Assembly (NCBI GenBank): GCA_035236585.1
Contig: CP141126.1
Location: 67,185,414-67,249,413, forward strand
DNA from: Warburgia ugandensis
Taxonomy: Eukaryota; Streptophyta; Magnoliopsida; Canellales; Canellaceae
Reading direction: 5' to 3'
Length of the DNA stretch: 64,000 nt
This document shows, one piece after another, positions 39,815 to 52,518 of this stretch. Under the pieces are notes generated by a model. It ran no database searches and had not been told where the DNA came from. It worked only from the letters and a program-made list of their open reading frames with translations. The stretch's first letter is position 1. Every line of letters starts with the position of its first letter. The position numbers were made by a program, and so were the translations under genes.

Positions 39815-42800
39815 AAAATTTCATCCTCGAAATTTGCATATCAATGCACTTAGGAGTTTTCACAATTCTTTCATAGCCTTACTCATGTGGCCTTGCCACT
39901 TAAGGAAATCCTATTTCCGTTCAATCATTTCTCGTACTACCTTCTCCTCAAAGGTTAAAATGTCCATCCATGACTAACCTTACTAATGTACTATATACTT
40001 AAGCTGGTTCATGCTAGAATTTCAAAAAAGGGTTAATAACCCTTAACTAAGTTATCCCTTTGGTTTCAAAACCTTCCATTTCACTTGATTGGTAATTTTC
40101 ACCAATCTTTCCATACTTCATATTTCTCCTTCTAACTTCCATTGTTCATCTTCATTTCTTTTCATATATAACTTCCCTACTATACATAGTCCTTAGACTA
40201 TCTATCCAATTGACATATTCCTTTGATTCTATAACTTCAATTATTGTTCTTTGTAACAATCTTCCAATGTTTGGAAGCAATTATTTCTTTCCTTGTTCTT
40301 CCATTATTTGGAAGTGAATACTTTATTTCTACTCTACAATTCATACTTCTTTACTATTTCCTTTTATTGACAAATTTCTTTTCAAATTTTGTCATTGAAG
40401 AATAGTAACATTGTAATGATTCTTTCCTCATTCTCATCCCATCCATTGTTTTTGTAACACCCTTTGTGTGGCATTTTATTCATAATACTTGACTTTTTAC
40501 ATGTTTCCTTCCAAGATAGTGTCATTTAAATCTGCATATATATTTCTGATCCTCTTTTATTATCTCTCTCTCATATTCAGAACAATATTCTGGACATTCT
40601 TTATATTTATCTCTTTTCCTTTCATATATATATATATATATATTTATATATAATAGGCTTCAAAATTTCTAGATTATGCATTTCCTCATGCTTCTTCCAA
40701 GCATACCTCATAACCTTTATCATATCACACTAACCCTTTATTTGCAATATTCTTGATAATTCTAATTAAAAGAATCCATATTGACTTTGTAATCATCCCT
40801 TCTCAAGCCTTTAAAACTTCATAATTTATCATATATTCTTCAATTCTCAACAATCTACCATAACATCTTTTTAGGGTTTATATAACCAATGGTAAGATGG
40901 TTCTAAAAGAATGTCCTTATGTCATAAAATCAGTAAGAGATATATTTCTCTAATTGTCATTGTCATTTCATATTTTGATCTCATATTCCACCTTTGTTGG
41001 TTCAAATTCCATACTATCCTTAAAATTTATATAACCTTAAAACTTGCTTTCTCCAATCAACATGTACACTTACAAGACAAGTTTTGTAAGTGTCTAACAT
41101 ATATTCCATGAATGCTCTTGATTTCTTGAAATCTATTTCCATATATCATTACCACTTCATCCAATATATTTCATTCTCCTCAACTTCATGGACATCCGTT
41201 ATCCAACTCATGTAACTTAAAATTTGTTTTGATTTCATACTATGATGTTTCATTTCCAATTCCTAATTGATAATACTAAATTTGGAAATGCTCATCCTAA
41301 AAAAAATACTTAATTTCCTCAATAACATCATTTAAGTTCAATGCATCCTTACATTGATCCTTCCTTTTTCTTTTCCTAAAGAAATGTTTTACTTTCATAA
41401 TGTAAATTTCTATAATCACTTCTTATTCTTAAAATTTGTTCTTTCAACTCATTCAATTAATTTGATGTTCTTTTCCTCCAAAATATATTTCTCCTTGTTA
41501 TATTTCTTAAATCTTTTAATATCACCACTCTATCATGGAAGTGGAATTAATATCTCTATTTATATATAGCTTTTCATTTGCCATTATTAATAAGATGTAC
41601 TCCTCTTCATGATAATCAATAACTATATTTTCCTAAGTCATCATATCAATATTCCTCTTTTATTTTCCATAATTGTTTTACCATCTATGCCATATGTACT
41701 TCTCTTTACTATAGTCCCAAAATTATTTTCAATATCACCAAAGTTATCGTATCAATAATTCTCTAATCCTTGAAAATCCTTTTGTGCTAATTTCCACAAT
41801 TGATTTATCATACCAATTTCATTTCTAACTTAGGGATTTCATATTTGTTGTACCATATATAGGGCTATAATTTCTTTGTTAACCATATATCGTCATGGTT
41901 TAATTGTCTCTCTTAGTAATTTTGGGGATATTTTTGCCCTTTCAACATATCTAACTCTCTTCTTCCCTTTCATTTTATTCTAAATTCAAAGATCATCTCT
42001 TCATGTTCTAAAATATCATCATCTCTTTATTAAACCCTTTTCCTTTACTAATTTTGGAGAGAAAATACTTACTTATCTCCTTATTCATCTTTATATAAAA
42101 CTATCCTTATTTACAAATTTTGAAATATCTCACTTATCTCCTCAATTTCCTTTCAAGTAATATCATCCCTATTTTGATGATTAATTTGATTTAACTAATT
42201 TCCATAATACTATATATGTAGCAATTATAATTCCTACATTTATATTTCTTTATATATTTAATATAAATTTTGAATTTTACAATAATTCTAATGTTTCATA
42301 TTTAGCACCTACTTCTCATAAATCTCTATTTCACCTTTCCTATAAGGTTAGAGTTTTTCCATCATATTTTCCAATTTATCACTTCTTTCTCTTTATCTCC
42401 ATTCCTTCACTTAATAATGGTCATATACATACTAGTATTGGTGTACTTTATTTCCACATATGTATGTCTACTTAGAGCATTAGCTTAGACCTGAATATCA
42501 TACATTACATCTTTACCCATTGAAATGTTTTCCTTATTGATTTCTATATCCTACTATTCCCTCCATTGGCATTCTTACTTACTAAGTAGTATTCTAGTCC
42601 TTTCACTAAGTAATATCTACTTAGACTATACTATTCCTTCATTACACTAACTCTTTCTATACTCATTCTCAACTAATGAGTTTAACTCTTTTTATACTCA
42701 TCCTCCACTATTGAGTCAACTCCTTTTATACTCATTCTTAACTAATGAGTTGATTCCATAACTCATTCTTATCAAATAATTTCCTATTTCTCATCCACTC

Positions 42801-42873
42801 ACTATTTCTCATCCTCAAATGGATTGTCATCTTCATATTGGTCATAAGGGTACTATACTATGACTGGACGAAT

Positions 42874-42888
42874 GGCTCTGATACCAAC
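42874..42888 (-). other. Primer-binding site of C
   Basis: The minus strand reads 'gttggtatcagagcc', immediately after the 5' LTR end at 42889. It fixes the orientation of C as minus. Confidence 0.93.
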
Positions 42889-43327
42889 TGTGATGACCCA
42901 AGTTTTTGAAAAACATTTTGTAATACATTTTTCAAAGGCAAGGGCATACCCTTAGTAAAAAAATTTCACAAAACAAAACAACAAAAATTCTTTTCTTTTA
43001 AAACTTGTTTTGAAATCCCAAGTCACCACTTCATACATAACATAAGTACAATTTTTGTACAAAATAAAATTCCATTGAAGGAATATAATTTTATTAAACC
43101 TCTAGAATCCATCCAGTGGTTCAAGTATGGCCCAGTATTAGTACAATACCTATCCAAATTACATAATCCAATATTTGCAAACCTCACCATACATTAAAAA
43201 CTCTCAATACAATCTAATTCCCTTAATTAAAATACATTTCTTCAAGAGGATGTATCTTGATTGATTATTCATCCACATCTTCTTAAGTCTTCTACAGTCT
43301 TGAGCTTTTAACTCTCCTTCTTTGTAT

Positions 43328-43367
43328 CTAAGGTATTGTAAACACAGAAACATTTATAATATGCCAG
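43328..43367 (-). other. LTR hairpin, C 5' LTR copy (eroded)
   Basis: Plus-strand arms 'ctaaggtattgtaaa' (43328-43342) and 'tttataatatgccag' (43353-43367). The pairing is weaker than in the 3' LTR. Confidence 0.65.
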
Positions 43368-46300
43368 TATGCTATGCTTGGTAAGGGGTACAAAAACATA
43401 CTACTTCATCAATATAAGAATACATACCTCAGTTCTTATTTCATTTTGGTTATCCATTCATGAGTATTTTCCACATAGAGTATATACATTATTTATGTAG
43501 TACGTGACAAATTAGTTAATATAGTAAAGATTGCTCAAAACTTGTTCCTTCCCCTTACTATACTTCCACTTAGGAAATCAGTATCCAGCCAATCTTTATA
43601 CGGGGATTTCCAGGAACTCATGTAGTGGCATCTCATCATGTCATGCATTACATTATGCCTATCATATGTGTATCATAATGCAAAATACATTAGGACTACT
43701 ATGCATTAGTCTTAATCCATATAGCGCATGTAACACCCCTAATGTTTGGTAAGAAAATTAAATAAATATTAAAATTGAGAATTTCAATGAAAATTAGGCT
43801 GGAATATTAGAGTTACTAAAAATGCACTTCTCATAAAAGTGTAATCAAGGTATAAGATATGTATAACTGAAAACATATTTAGCGAACCCTTCAAAATGAC
43901 TGTAAGCACGACAATTTCTGAATACGGATGAAAAATTTGTATTTTTCTTCATTTTAATGAATAAAAGGGTAAAATGGTAATTTCACAACGAACCAAGACT
44001 TGAGACATCAAAATCTGGAATGTACTTGGAAATACAAATCCAACCCCACTAAGTACACTCAATTTTGAGCCCGGGAGAATAAAACAAATTTTTCTCCATA
44101 AAAGGGCAATTTGGTCTTTTCACACATCCGTGGGGCCCACAAGGGACCCACAAAGGGATCCAACGTCTAGAAGAAAGCCCATCATTCTTCAAACCACTAT
44201 CACCTGCTAGTGGAGAAGGAGATGGTAGTGGGAATCCAAAGACAATTAAATAATCAAAAGAAATCAAAGTAATTATTCAAGTAATCATGAAAAATTCAAA
44301 ACACCTCTAAAATCATAGATCCAGAAACCTCCCCAAACTCCTCCAATTTTGCTTCCTTCTTCTTTTGTTTTTCTCCTTGTGGGCGTGCCCACAGATGCAC
44401 CTAGCGCCCCAGATTCAATGAAGCTGTATGGACGCATCCCAGGACGCATAGTCCCCGATGGGACTGGGTTTCCACCTGAAAAACCCTATTTTAATTAGCC
44501 ATCCATTTTAAATCATTGAAACTTCATATTCACCATTTGATGTAGTCAGAAAAGGGTTCTCTACAAAAGCCCTTTAGTTCCATGATGATCCATACCTTGG
44601 ATCTCTAGATAATGCAAAATGAAGATAAGAAATGGTACTGTTTACCGTCTCGGGCAGTATCTTCACCAAATTCTGGCCAATCTGGCTAGTTACCAGAGAT
44701 CTTGCATCGTTGGGAGTCTTTAGAACTGTGGGATCTTCAAAACCCCCATGGTCCCCCACATTATCCGGCAACAGAAACGGAGTAATTTCATCTGTATATG
44801 AATTTTTGGCAAAAGCTAGGGTTTCTTATTTCTCCAACATTTTTCTCCTTCTTCGGTGAACTACTCTTCCATAGACTAGCACAGGTAGGTGCACTTGCAC
44901 CCTCATTCATTTTCGCTAGGTAGGGTAGGTTTCCCGGCCACCTGGAGAGCTCCCCAGTCGTTGATCCATCAGGAATGATGGATCCATCATTGAGGGTTGA
45001 GATCTCCTCATCTCCGGCTTAGATCCAAATTCTAAGCTGTTGGATGATTTTCTAGGGCCCAAAAACCCCATGAGATGAAATTTGGGCAGCTAACCTAGAT
45101 GGGTGGAGGAGATCCAACCACAGGTGGTCTAATGGTCCAGATCTGGACCGTCTCGTCTGCGGCTGGTCACCTCTGCCCAACCACCTCGGATAGCCAGTAA
45201 CACATGTGGGATGCTGGTCGCCCCGTACCCATAACCCAGATCTGATCTGGGCCGTCCATTTTGTTAACTGAAAACTTAGATCTGCAATTCAAAGCTTGAT
45301 ATGGCTCTGATTTTAGATCGAAAAACTTATATGGATTCCTTGTTACTTTATCTAGGTACTGAATGCATTATATTCATATTTTAAATTGTAATTATATGTG
45401 TTATTTAGTAAAATCAATACCCATCATATTAGATCATGGCCCAGATGACTTTAAAAGGAAACTCAGAACCTATGGATGCCTTCAGAGACCCCCTAAAACC
45501 CTAAGATCATGTTCACAGTCATAATTTTGTTCATATATATGACGTAATTGATTAAAAATAGTAAAGGTGAAATTCATCCCTTAAAACGGGCTGAAATCTT
45601 AATATATCAATTCCAATCTCAAATGAACTCCAAATTGAGATCAGAAAGTTTTGTTGAATTCATATTTATGAGAATAATCTACTAAAATAATAATATTACA
45701 TTTTAATTCATTAAAATCTTGAGATTTAGAAGATAATGGTATTAATATGCTTAATCTACAATATATGAAATGATCAGACCACTAATACCTTGTTGGATGA
45801 TGATTTTATAATATAATAAATAAAATTAGTGTCTTAAATGGAATTTATTAGGCAGATCTTAAGAGATCTAGCCTTAAGAGTTACTAAAATCCCTAAAAAT
45901 GAATAGTATCTCCTAGATCAAGATGATCGAGGATGATTGGACTGCATTGATATATTTTGACGATGATCTTGAGAGAAGATCATATGGATTTATTGAATAA
46001 ATGAAGAGATGGGCTAGATGAAGATCTATGCCCTAAAATGGTATAAAGTAACTTAAGATCTCCTTGATTAGGTAGATCAAGGAAGATCAAATCAATGGAT
46101 GAGATAAATCAATGATTTAATAATTAAATTACATTAATATAAAATGTTGTATCTAAAATAAAATGAAGGATCAAGATCTAAACCCTAAAGAGATGAAAAA
46201 TGAATATGGATCAATTAAGACCCTTGGATCATGATAGCATATTAGATTTCTATTTGAATTATTTAACATTATGATAATTGTCTTTTATTGCTTAGTTGAG

Positions 46301-47212
46301 TTAATTATAGAATTATTTATTTAATTGTTTATGCTTTTATGCTTTAATGCTTAAGCAAAGGAAATTTCATGAAAATTGTAATTAAATGAAATTAGAATGG
46401 AAGGACATGGACATGGATATATAATATGGACTTAATGTTAGTAAGGACCATAGTTAGAAACAATACTTAGGGTTAAATGCTCATAGGCACCTTATGAAAG
46501 GTTGAGTTAGGGTTAAGCTAGTGAATGATGGACATAGTGGTTAAGGGGGTTATCTAATAGAGTCACGCTCTCCCCCCACCTTCTGTTGACGTTTGTGAGG
46601 TTTAGACGCCTCCTTAGATGAGGATTGAAATAGCCGCTTTGTGTTCAACCAGTTAACTAGTAAGCCTTAGCCAATTGGACATAAGAGGAGCTTCTAGACT
46701 TAAAATGAAATAAGCTATCCTCAACCAATAAAACATTAATTGATTGAGCAATAATAATAAGAGCATAAAATGTAGTAAATCATCTAATCCTAATAAAAAT
46801 TATAATCAAGATAAGGATGATCAAACAAGATCCACAGGATCTTGAATGATGAAAAACAATAAGAATACTAATGTAGTATTGTATTATGTATGTAGGTATG
46901 GGTATGTAGAAGAACATAGATAAAGAATCCAAACCCTTGATCAAACATGATTCAAGGAAAGAGTAGGGAATCCCTTACAGGAATACATACTTGAATAGAG
47001 AAATAACCTTATACGTATGGTTTGACAGATGGATGAATCCCGATCATGATGGACATTGTGGAAGAATACACTTAAGAAGTATGAATCAAGATACTACTTT
47101 GAGGTAGGTGGATATACAAAGATATATTAGAGATTCATGTGTATACATACATGTTTATCTGTCTAAGATCATAGACCTTCATTGTATAAGTATGCTTAGT
47201 ACCTTAGCATAG

Positions 47213-47335
47213 TCATGATCCAAAATACATGATCCAAACAAGTGATCCAAAACACATGATCCAAAAACATATGATCAAATTAAGTGATCTAACCTCTTCA
47301 TCTAATCCACTGGATCTAATCCAATGATCACGTCT
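47213..47335 (+). repeat. TGATCC-type minisatellite in E
   Basis: Repeated 'catgatccaaa' and 'agtgatccaaa' words. This is the inverted counterpart of the minisatellite blocks in the two LTRs of C. Confidence 0.75.
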
Positions 47336-48064
47336 AAGGAGGTGAAAGTAATGAGATATGAATACTAAGGAAACCCTAAGAATAGGCTATGTACGATATT
47401 CCAGCCTTAGTTAAACATACATATCATCTGATACATACAATGTATTTTACATACAAGTATGGAGGCTTATGATTTTGTTTTACACAAAGTTAGAGACTGG
47501 GGATGCTATGCTATGGAAGTTATGAGGGTGTGGCCACCCACTTCCTGCAACTTATATGATGTATACCATGCCCAAAGAGAGCCTAAATGTCGGGTGGGGC
47601 AATAATGGGAAGGCCCCACTGTGACAGCCATGGTCCACCCCATGAGAACATGGATTGATTATTCCACAGTTGGTGTCAATGGAGGATTATACAGTTATCC
47701 GAGTGCACTGTACGGATTGAGACTGTAAGCATAGTAGTCCTAATGTATTTTGCATTATGATGCACATATGATAGGCATAATGTAATGCCATGGCATGATG
47801 AGATGCCCCTATATGAGTTCCTGGAAATCCCTGTATAAAGATTGGCTGAATACTAAATTCCTAAATGGAAGTATAGCCAAGGGAAGGAATAAGTTTTGAG
47901 CAATCTTTAATATGTTAACTACTTTGTCACATACTAAATAAATATACTCTATGTATGATAATGAGAAAATTTATGAATGGACACCATGATGAATGATGAC
48001 TTAGGTATGTATTCTTATATTGATGAGGTAGTATATTTTTGTATCCCCTACCAAGCATAGCTTG

Positions 48065-48104
48065 CTGAGGTATTGTACATGTTTCCATGTTTACAATACG
48101 TCAG
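48065..48104 (+). other. LTR hairpin, E copy
   Basis: Arms 'ctgaggtattgtaca' (48065-48079) and 'tttacaatacgtcag' (48090-48104), directly after 'ccaagcatagctt'. It carries the G-C version of the variable stem pair, as in the C 3' LTR. Confidence 0.8.
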
Positions 48105-48750
48105 GTACAGGGAAGGAGGGAATAAAGCTTGAAGACCTAGGAGTAAGACGGTAGAAGATTTTATATAAAATGGCTATGTATATTATGTATCTTCAAGTGA
48201 GACTTGGGTTTTGTTAAAAATGAATTTAAATGAAAAGAATTTCCACTGTATTGTTTGCGAAATTTTTTTTACCATTTAAGGACCCTTCTTTTGAACAAAT
48301 GTATTATAAAATGTGTTTCAAAAACTCGAGTTGTCACAGCGCGCTCAGATGACTGCAATCCTCCACTGATACCAACTATGGAATATCAACTCCATGTCCT
48401 CATGGGGTGGACCATGGCTATCATACTGGGGTCTTCCCATTATTGCCTCACCCAACATTTAGCCTCTCTTTGGGCATGGTATCCATCACATAAGTTTCAA
48501 TAAGCGGGTGGCCAAACCCTCATAACTTCCCTAGCATAGCATCCCTAGTCTCTATCTCTATGTAAAACAAAATCACAAACCTCCATACTTGTATGGAAAA
48601 TACATTGTACATATCAGATGACGTGTCTGTTTAACTAAGGTTGGAATATTTTCTATGCCCTATTCTTAGGGTTTCCTTAGTCTTCACATCTCATTACCTT
48701 CACCCCATTTGATTTGATCCTTAGATTGGATCAATTGAATTAGATTATGA

Positions 48751-48892
48751 GGTTAGATCACGTAGTTAGATCATAGGGCTGGATCACTTTGTTGGATCAT
48801 ATGGTTGGATTGTAGGGTTAGATCACTTTGTTGGATCATATGGTTGGATCACTTAGTTAAATCATATGTTTGGTTTACTGAGTTGGATCATG
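48751..48892 (-). repeat. GGATCA-type minisatellite in the C 5' LTR
   Basis: Counterpart of 34912-35053, with similar copy number and small differences. The expansion therefore predates this C insertion. Confidence 0.8.
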
Positions 48893-51800
48893 ACTGTGCT
48901 AAGATACTAAGCATACTTATATCATGAAGGTCTATCATTACAGACTAAGATCATGTATGTATACACATGAATCCTTAATACATTTCTTGTACATCCACCT
49001 ACCTCAAAGTAGTATCTTGTTTCAAACTTCTCAAGTGTATTCTTCCACAATGTCCATCATGGTTTGGGTTCATCCATATGTCAAACCATACATATAAGGT
49101 TATTTCTCTATTCAAGTATGTATTCCTATAAGGGATACCCTAATCTTTCCTTGAATCATGTTTGATTAAGGGTATGGATTCTCTATATATGTTCTTCTAC
49201 ATACCCGTACATAATTTCTACATATACATACGTAATACAATGCTACATTAGTATTCTTATTGTTTTTTATCATACAAGATCCTATGGATCTTGTTTCATT
49301 ATCCTTATCTTGATTACAATTTTTATTAGGGTTAGATGATTTAGTACATTTTATGCTCTTATTATTATTACTCAACCAATTAATGTTTTATTGGTTGAGG
49401 GTAGCTTATTTCATCCTAAGTCTAGAAGCTCCTCTTATGTCAAATTGGCAAAGGCTTACTAGTTGAATGGTTGAACACAAAATGGTTACTTCAATCCTCT
49501 TGTAAGGTGGCATTTAGACCTCACAAATGTCAATAGAAGGTGGGGGACGAGCGAGGCTTTATTATAGAACCCCCTTAACCATTATGTCCATCATCTACTA
49601 GAGTGGCCCTAGCTCAACCTTTCATAAGGTTCCTATGAGCATTTAATCCTAAGTACTATTTCTAATTGATTTTAATTAAATCCATGAACTAAAATGTCAT
49701 TCAAGGAGTTTTATTATGTTCTTAATTTGGACCAAGGAATTTATTCCTTATATTATCCTACTAACTATGGCCCTTACTATCATTAAGTCCTTATCATACA
49801 TTCCATGTAAATGTCCTTCCATTTTAATTTCATTCAATTACAATTTCAATGAAATTTCCATTACTTAAGCATTAAAGCATAAAAAGCATAAATAAATAAT
49901 TCTATAATTAACTCTAGTAGGCAAGGAAAATTAATGCAAATCCAAAAAGATATAAACACTTATCATGATCCAACGGTCTCAATTGATCCTTATTCATTTT
50001 TCCTCTTTTTATGGTTTAGATCTTGATCCTTCATTTTATTTTAGATCCTATATTTCTTATTGGTATAATTCCATTGTTAAATCATTGATGTATCTCATCA
50101 CTTGATTTGATCTTCCTTGATCTACTCGATCAAGGAGATCTTAAGTTACTTTATCCCATTCAATAGCATAGATCTCTATCTAGCCCAAATCCTCATCATC
50201 CATTCCATAAATTCACATAATATTAACTCAATATCATCATCAACACATATCCATATAGCCCAATCATCCTTGATAAACTTGATCAAGGAGATTTCCATCC
50301 CTTTTAATGGTTTTTAGTACTTTTAAGGCTAGATCTCTTAAGATCTGCCTATAAAATTACATATAACACATTGATTTAAGTTATTATGTTATTATATCAT
50401 CATCCAATAAGGTATGATTGGTCTAATCACACTAAATCTTGGAGATCAAGGATATTAGTACACTTGTCTTTTTAATCTCAAAATATTAATAAAGTAAAAT
50501 TGAAATTTTATTGGTTCAATAGATTATACTTATCAATATGAATCCAACAAAACTTTCTGATTTGAATTTGAAGTCAAATTGAGATCAAAATTGAATTTTT
50601 AAGATTTCAGCCTGTTTTAAGAGTTGAATTTCAATCTTACTATTTTTGGTTTAATTACTTGATATATCTACCCAAAAATCTTACTATAAATATGATCCCA
50701 AAGGTTTTAGGACCCTCGAAACACATCCATCAGTTCAGATTTCCATTTTGGGATCATCTTGATCATGATCCATTGTTGTTACTATGGATTTTACTAAATA
50801 TATAATTTAAATACAATTTACAACATAGATATAACAATTTCAGTGAATTCTAGAAGAGACAAGGAATTCGTCGTTGGTTTCAGATCTAAAATCAGAGCCA
50901 TATCGAGCTCTGAATTGCAAAATCAAAGTTTCAGTTCAAAACTAGATGGCCTAGATCAGATTTGGGTTACGGGTGCAGGGACAATCATCGGCCCGCACCT
51001 ATTACTGTCTACTTCAAGTTATTTTGCTAAGGTGACCAGCTATGGGCGAGACATCTAGATCTAGATCTCCTTCATTCGTTAAAATCAAATTCCCAGATTT
51101 CATATCCTGGTGTTTTTAGGCCCCAAGAATCCATCCAACAGCTCAGAAGTTACATTTGAGCTGTGGATGGATGGCGTCTCAACCATCCAAGCTAGATCCA
51201 TCGTCTCCGATAGATCAACGGTAGGGAGATCCCATGCACGCTGGAAAACCCAAAATACTAGCCGAAATTGAAAGAGGGGAGTGATAGTGGCCTACCTAAG
51301 CCGGTCTAGGGAGGAGGAGTTCACTGGGGAAGGAGAAAACACGCCGATGAACATAGATAAAATCCTAGCTGCTGAAAAACATATACAAAGCTTGATTGTC
51401 CATCATTGTTGCAGGAGAAGATGGAAAACCTAATGATTTTTGAAGCTCACAGCATTTTGAAGATATCCAATAGTTCAAGATCAAGATTTACTGGCCAAAT
51501 TGGCCGGAATAACATGAAGAACATGCCAAAGATGGTAACAGTACCGTGCTTGGATTCATTTTGATTTTGTTAGAGATCCAAGAGTTAGATCATCATGGGA
51601 TCAAAGGGATTTTGTAGAATAGCCCTGTTCGAACACATCTAACGGTGAAGATTGAAAATTACCGGTTGTCATTTGATGCCAAATTCAAATAGGATTTCCA
51701 GGTAGAAACCCTAGTTCATTCGGGGACGGTGCATCCCTGGACTTACCGGATGGCTCCACTAAGTCTGGAGAGCTAGGTGCGTTTGTGGACATGGCCACAG

Positions 51801-51929
51801 GGCTTAAGAGAGAAGGAGAGAAAGAAAAGGAAATTGGGGAAGATGGGGGACGTTTCTGGAGCTAGGATTTTGCAGTATTCTAGGGGACCTCGTGAGGAAC
51901 ATTAGAAGAATTTTTGGGATTTTTATGAG

Positions 51930-51942
51930 CTATTTATATAGG
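51930..51942 (-). promoter_or_regulatory. Likely TATA box of the C 5' LTR
   Basis: Minus-strand 'cctatataaatag', matching 39223-39235. It would drive transcription of C toward lower coordinates if active. Confidence 0.6.
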
Positions 51943-52518
51943 TGTTTTGAATGTTCCATGATGACTTGAAATCATCACTTGGATTTCTTTTGATTATTTA
52001 ATTATCTTAGGACTGTCACTACCACCTCCTTCTCCACTAGTAGGTGGTAGTGGTTTGACTAATGATGGCCTATTTTCTGGTGGGTGGATCCCTTCGTGGG
52101 TCCCTTGTGGGCCCCACGAAGGTGTAAAAAGACCAAATTGCCCTTTTATGGAGAAAAATCTATTTTATTCTCCCGGGCTCAGAATTGAGCATACTTAGTG
52201 GCGTTGGATTCGTATTTATGAGTGCATTCCATATTTTGATGTCTCGGGTCTTGGTTATTTGTAAAATTACCATTTTTCCCTTTTATTCATGAAAATGAAG
52301 AAAAATACGAATTTTTCATCCATATTTAGAAATTGTCGTGCTTACAGTCATTTTAAAGGGTTCGTTGAATATGTTTTTAATTATACATGTCACATACCAT
52401 GATTACATTGCTATGAGAAGTGCATTTTTCATAAACCTAATATTCCAACCTGATTTTCATTGAAATTCTCTTTTTCATTATTTATTTAATTTCCTAACAA
52501 AAAATTAGGGGTGTTATA

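Larger units (their letters stand above)
39799..42888 (-). pseudogene. Interior of C, decayed
   Basis: 3.09 kb, pyrimidine-rich on the plus strand and so purine-rich in the element's sense. No intact frame was found. The minus-strand stretch about 39960-39855, just before the 3' LTR, resembles the integrase tail or chromodomain end of Tekay-type elements (it contains LKWQGH). Gag, protease and reverse transcriptase are not recognised. The interior is shorter than a normal Ty3/gypsy interior, so large parts are missing. The reading frames of 60-70 codons on the plus strand run against the element and are not genes. Confidence 0.6.
43729..48338 (+). mobile_element. E: solo LTR of the C family, opposite orientation, nested in the C 5' LTR
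   Basis: It starts 'tgtaacacccctaat' and ends 'gagttgtcaca', 4,610 bp. The flanks 'gcgca' (43724-43728) and 'gcgcg' (48339-48343) form a near-perfect target duplication. E aligns in inverted direction with both LTRs of C and with D. No interior is present, so it is a solo LTR. Nothing in it is coding. Confidence 0.9.
33667..52518 (-). mobile_element. C: structurally complete LTR retrotransposon with ~5-kb LTRs and nested insertions
   Basis: Inserted in A2 with target duplication 'gtata' (33662-33666 and 52519-52523). Read on the minus strand, the order is 5' LTR (52518 down to 42889), primer-binding site, interior (42888-39799), polypurine tract, 3' LTR (39798-33667). Without its own insertions each LTR is about 4.97-5.02 kb, while the interior is only 3.09 kb. 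The LTRs differ by roughly 4-8% by eye. The interior is heavily degraded with no intact reading frame. The polypurine tract context and an integrase-tail-like stretch point to a Ty3/gypsy chromovirus, Tekay/Del-like. By size it resembles a LARD, a non-coding large retrotransposon derivative. Confidence 0.9.
42889..52518 (-). mobile_element. C 5' LTR (split by solo LTR E)
   Basis: It consists of two parts, 42889-43723 and 48339-52518, separated by E and its target copy. Together they give about 5.0 kb. It aligns with the C 3' LTR throughout, apart from E here and the TRIM there. The far end, at 52518, abuts the 'gtata' target duplication. Confidence 0.92.
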
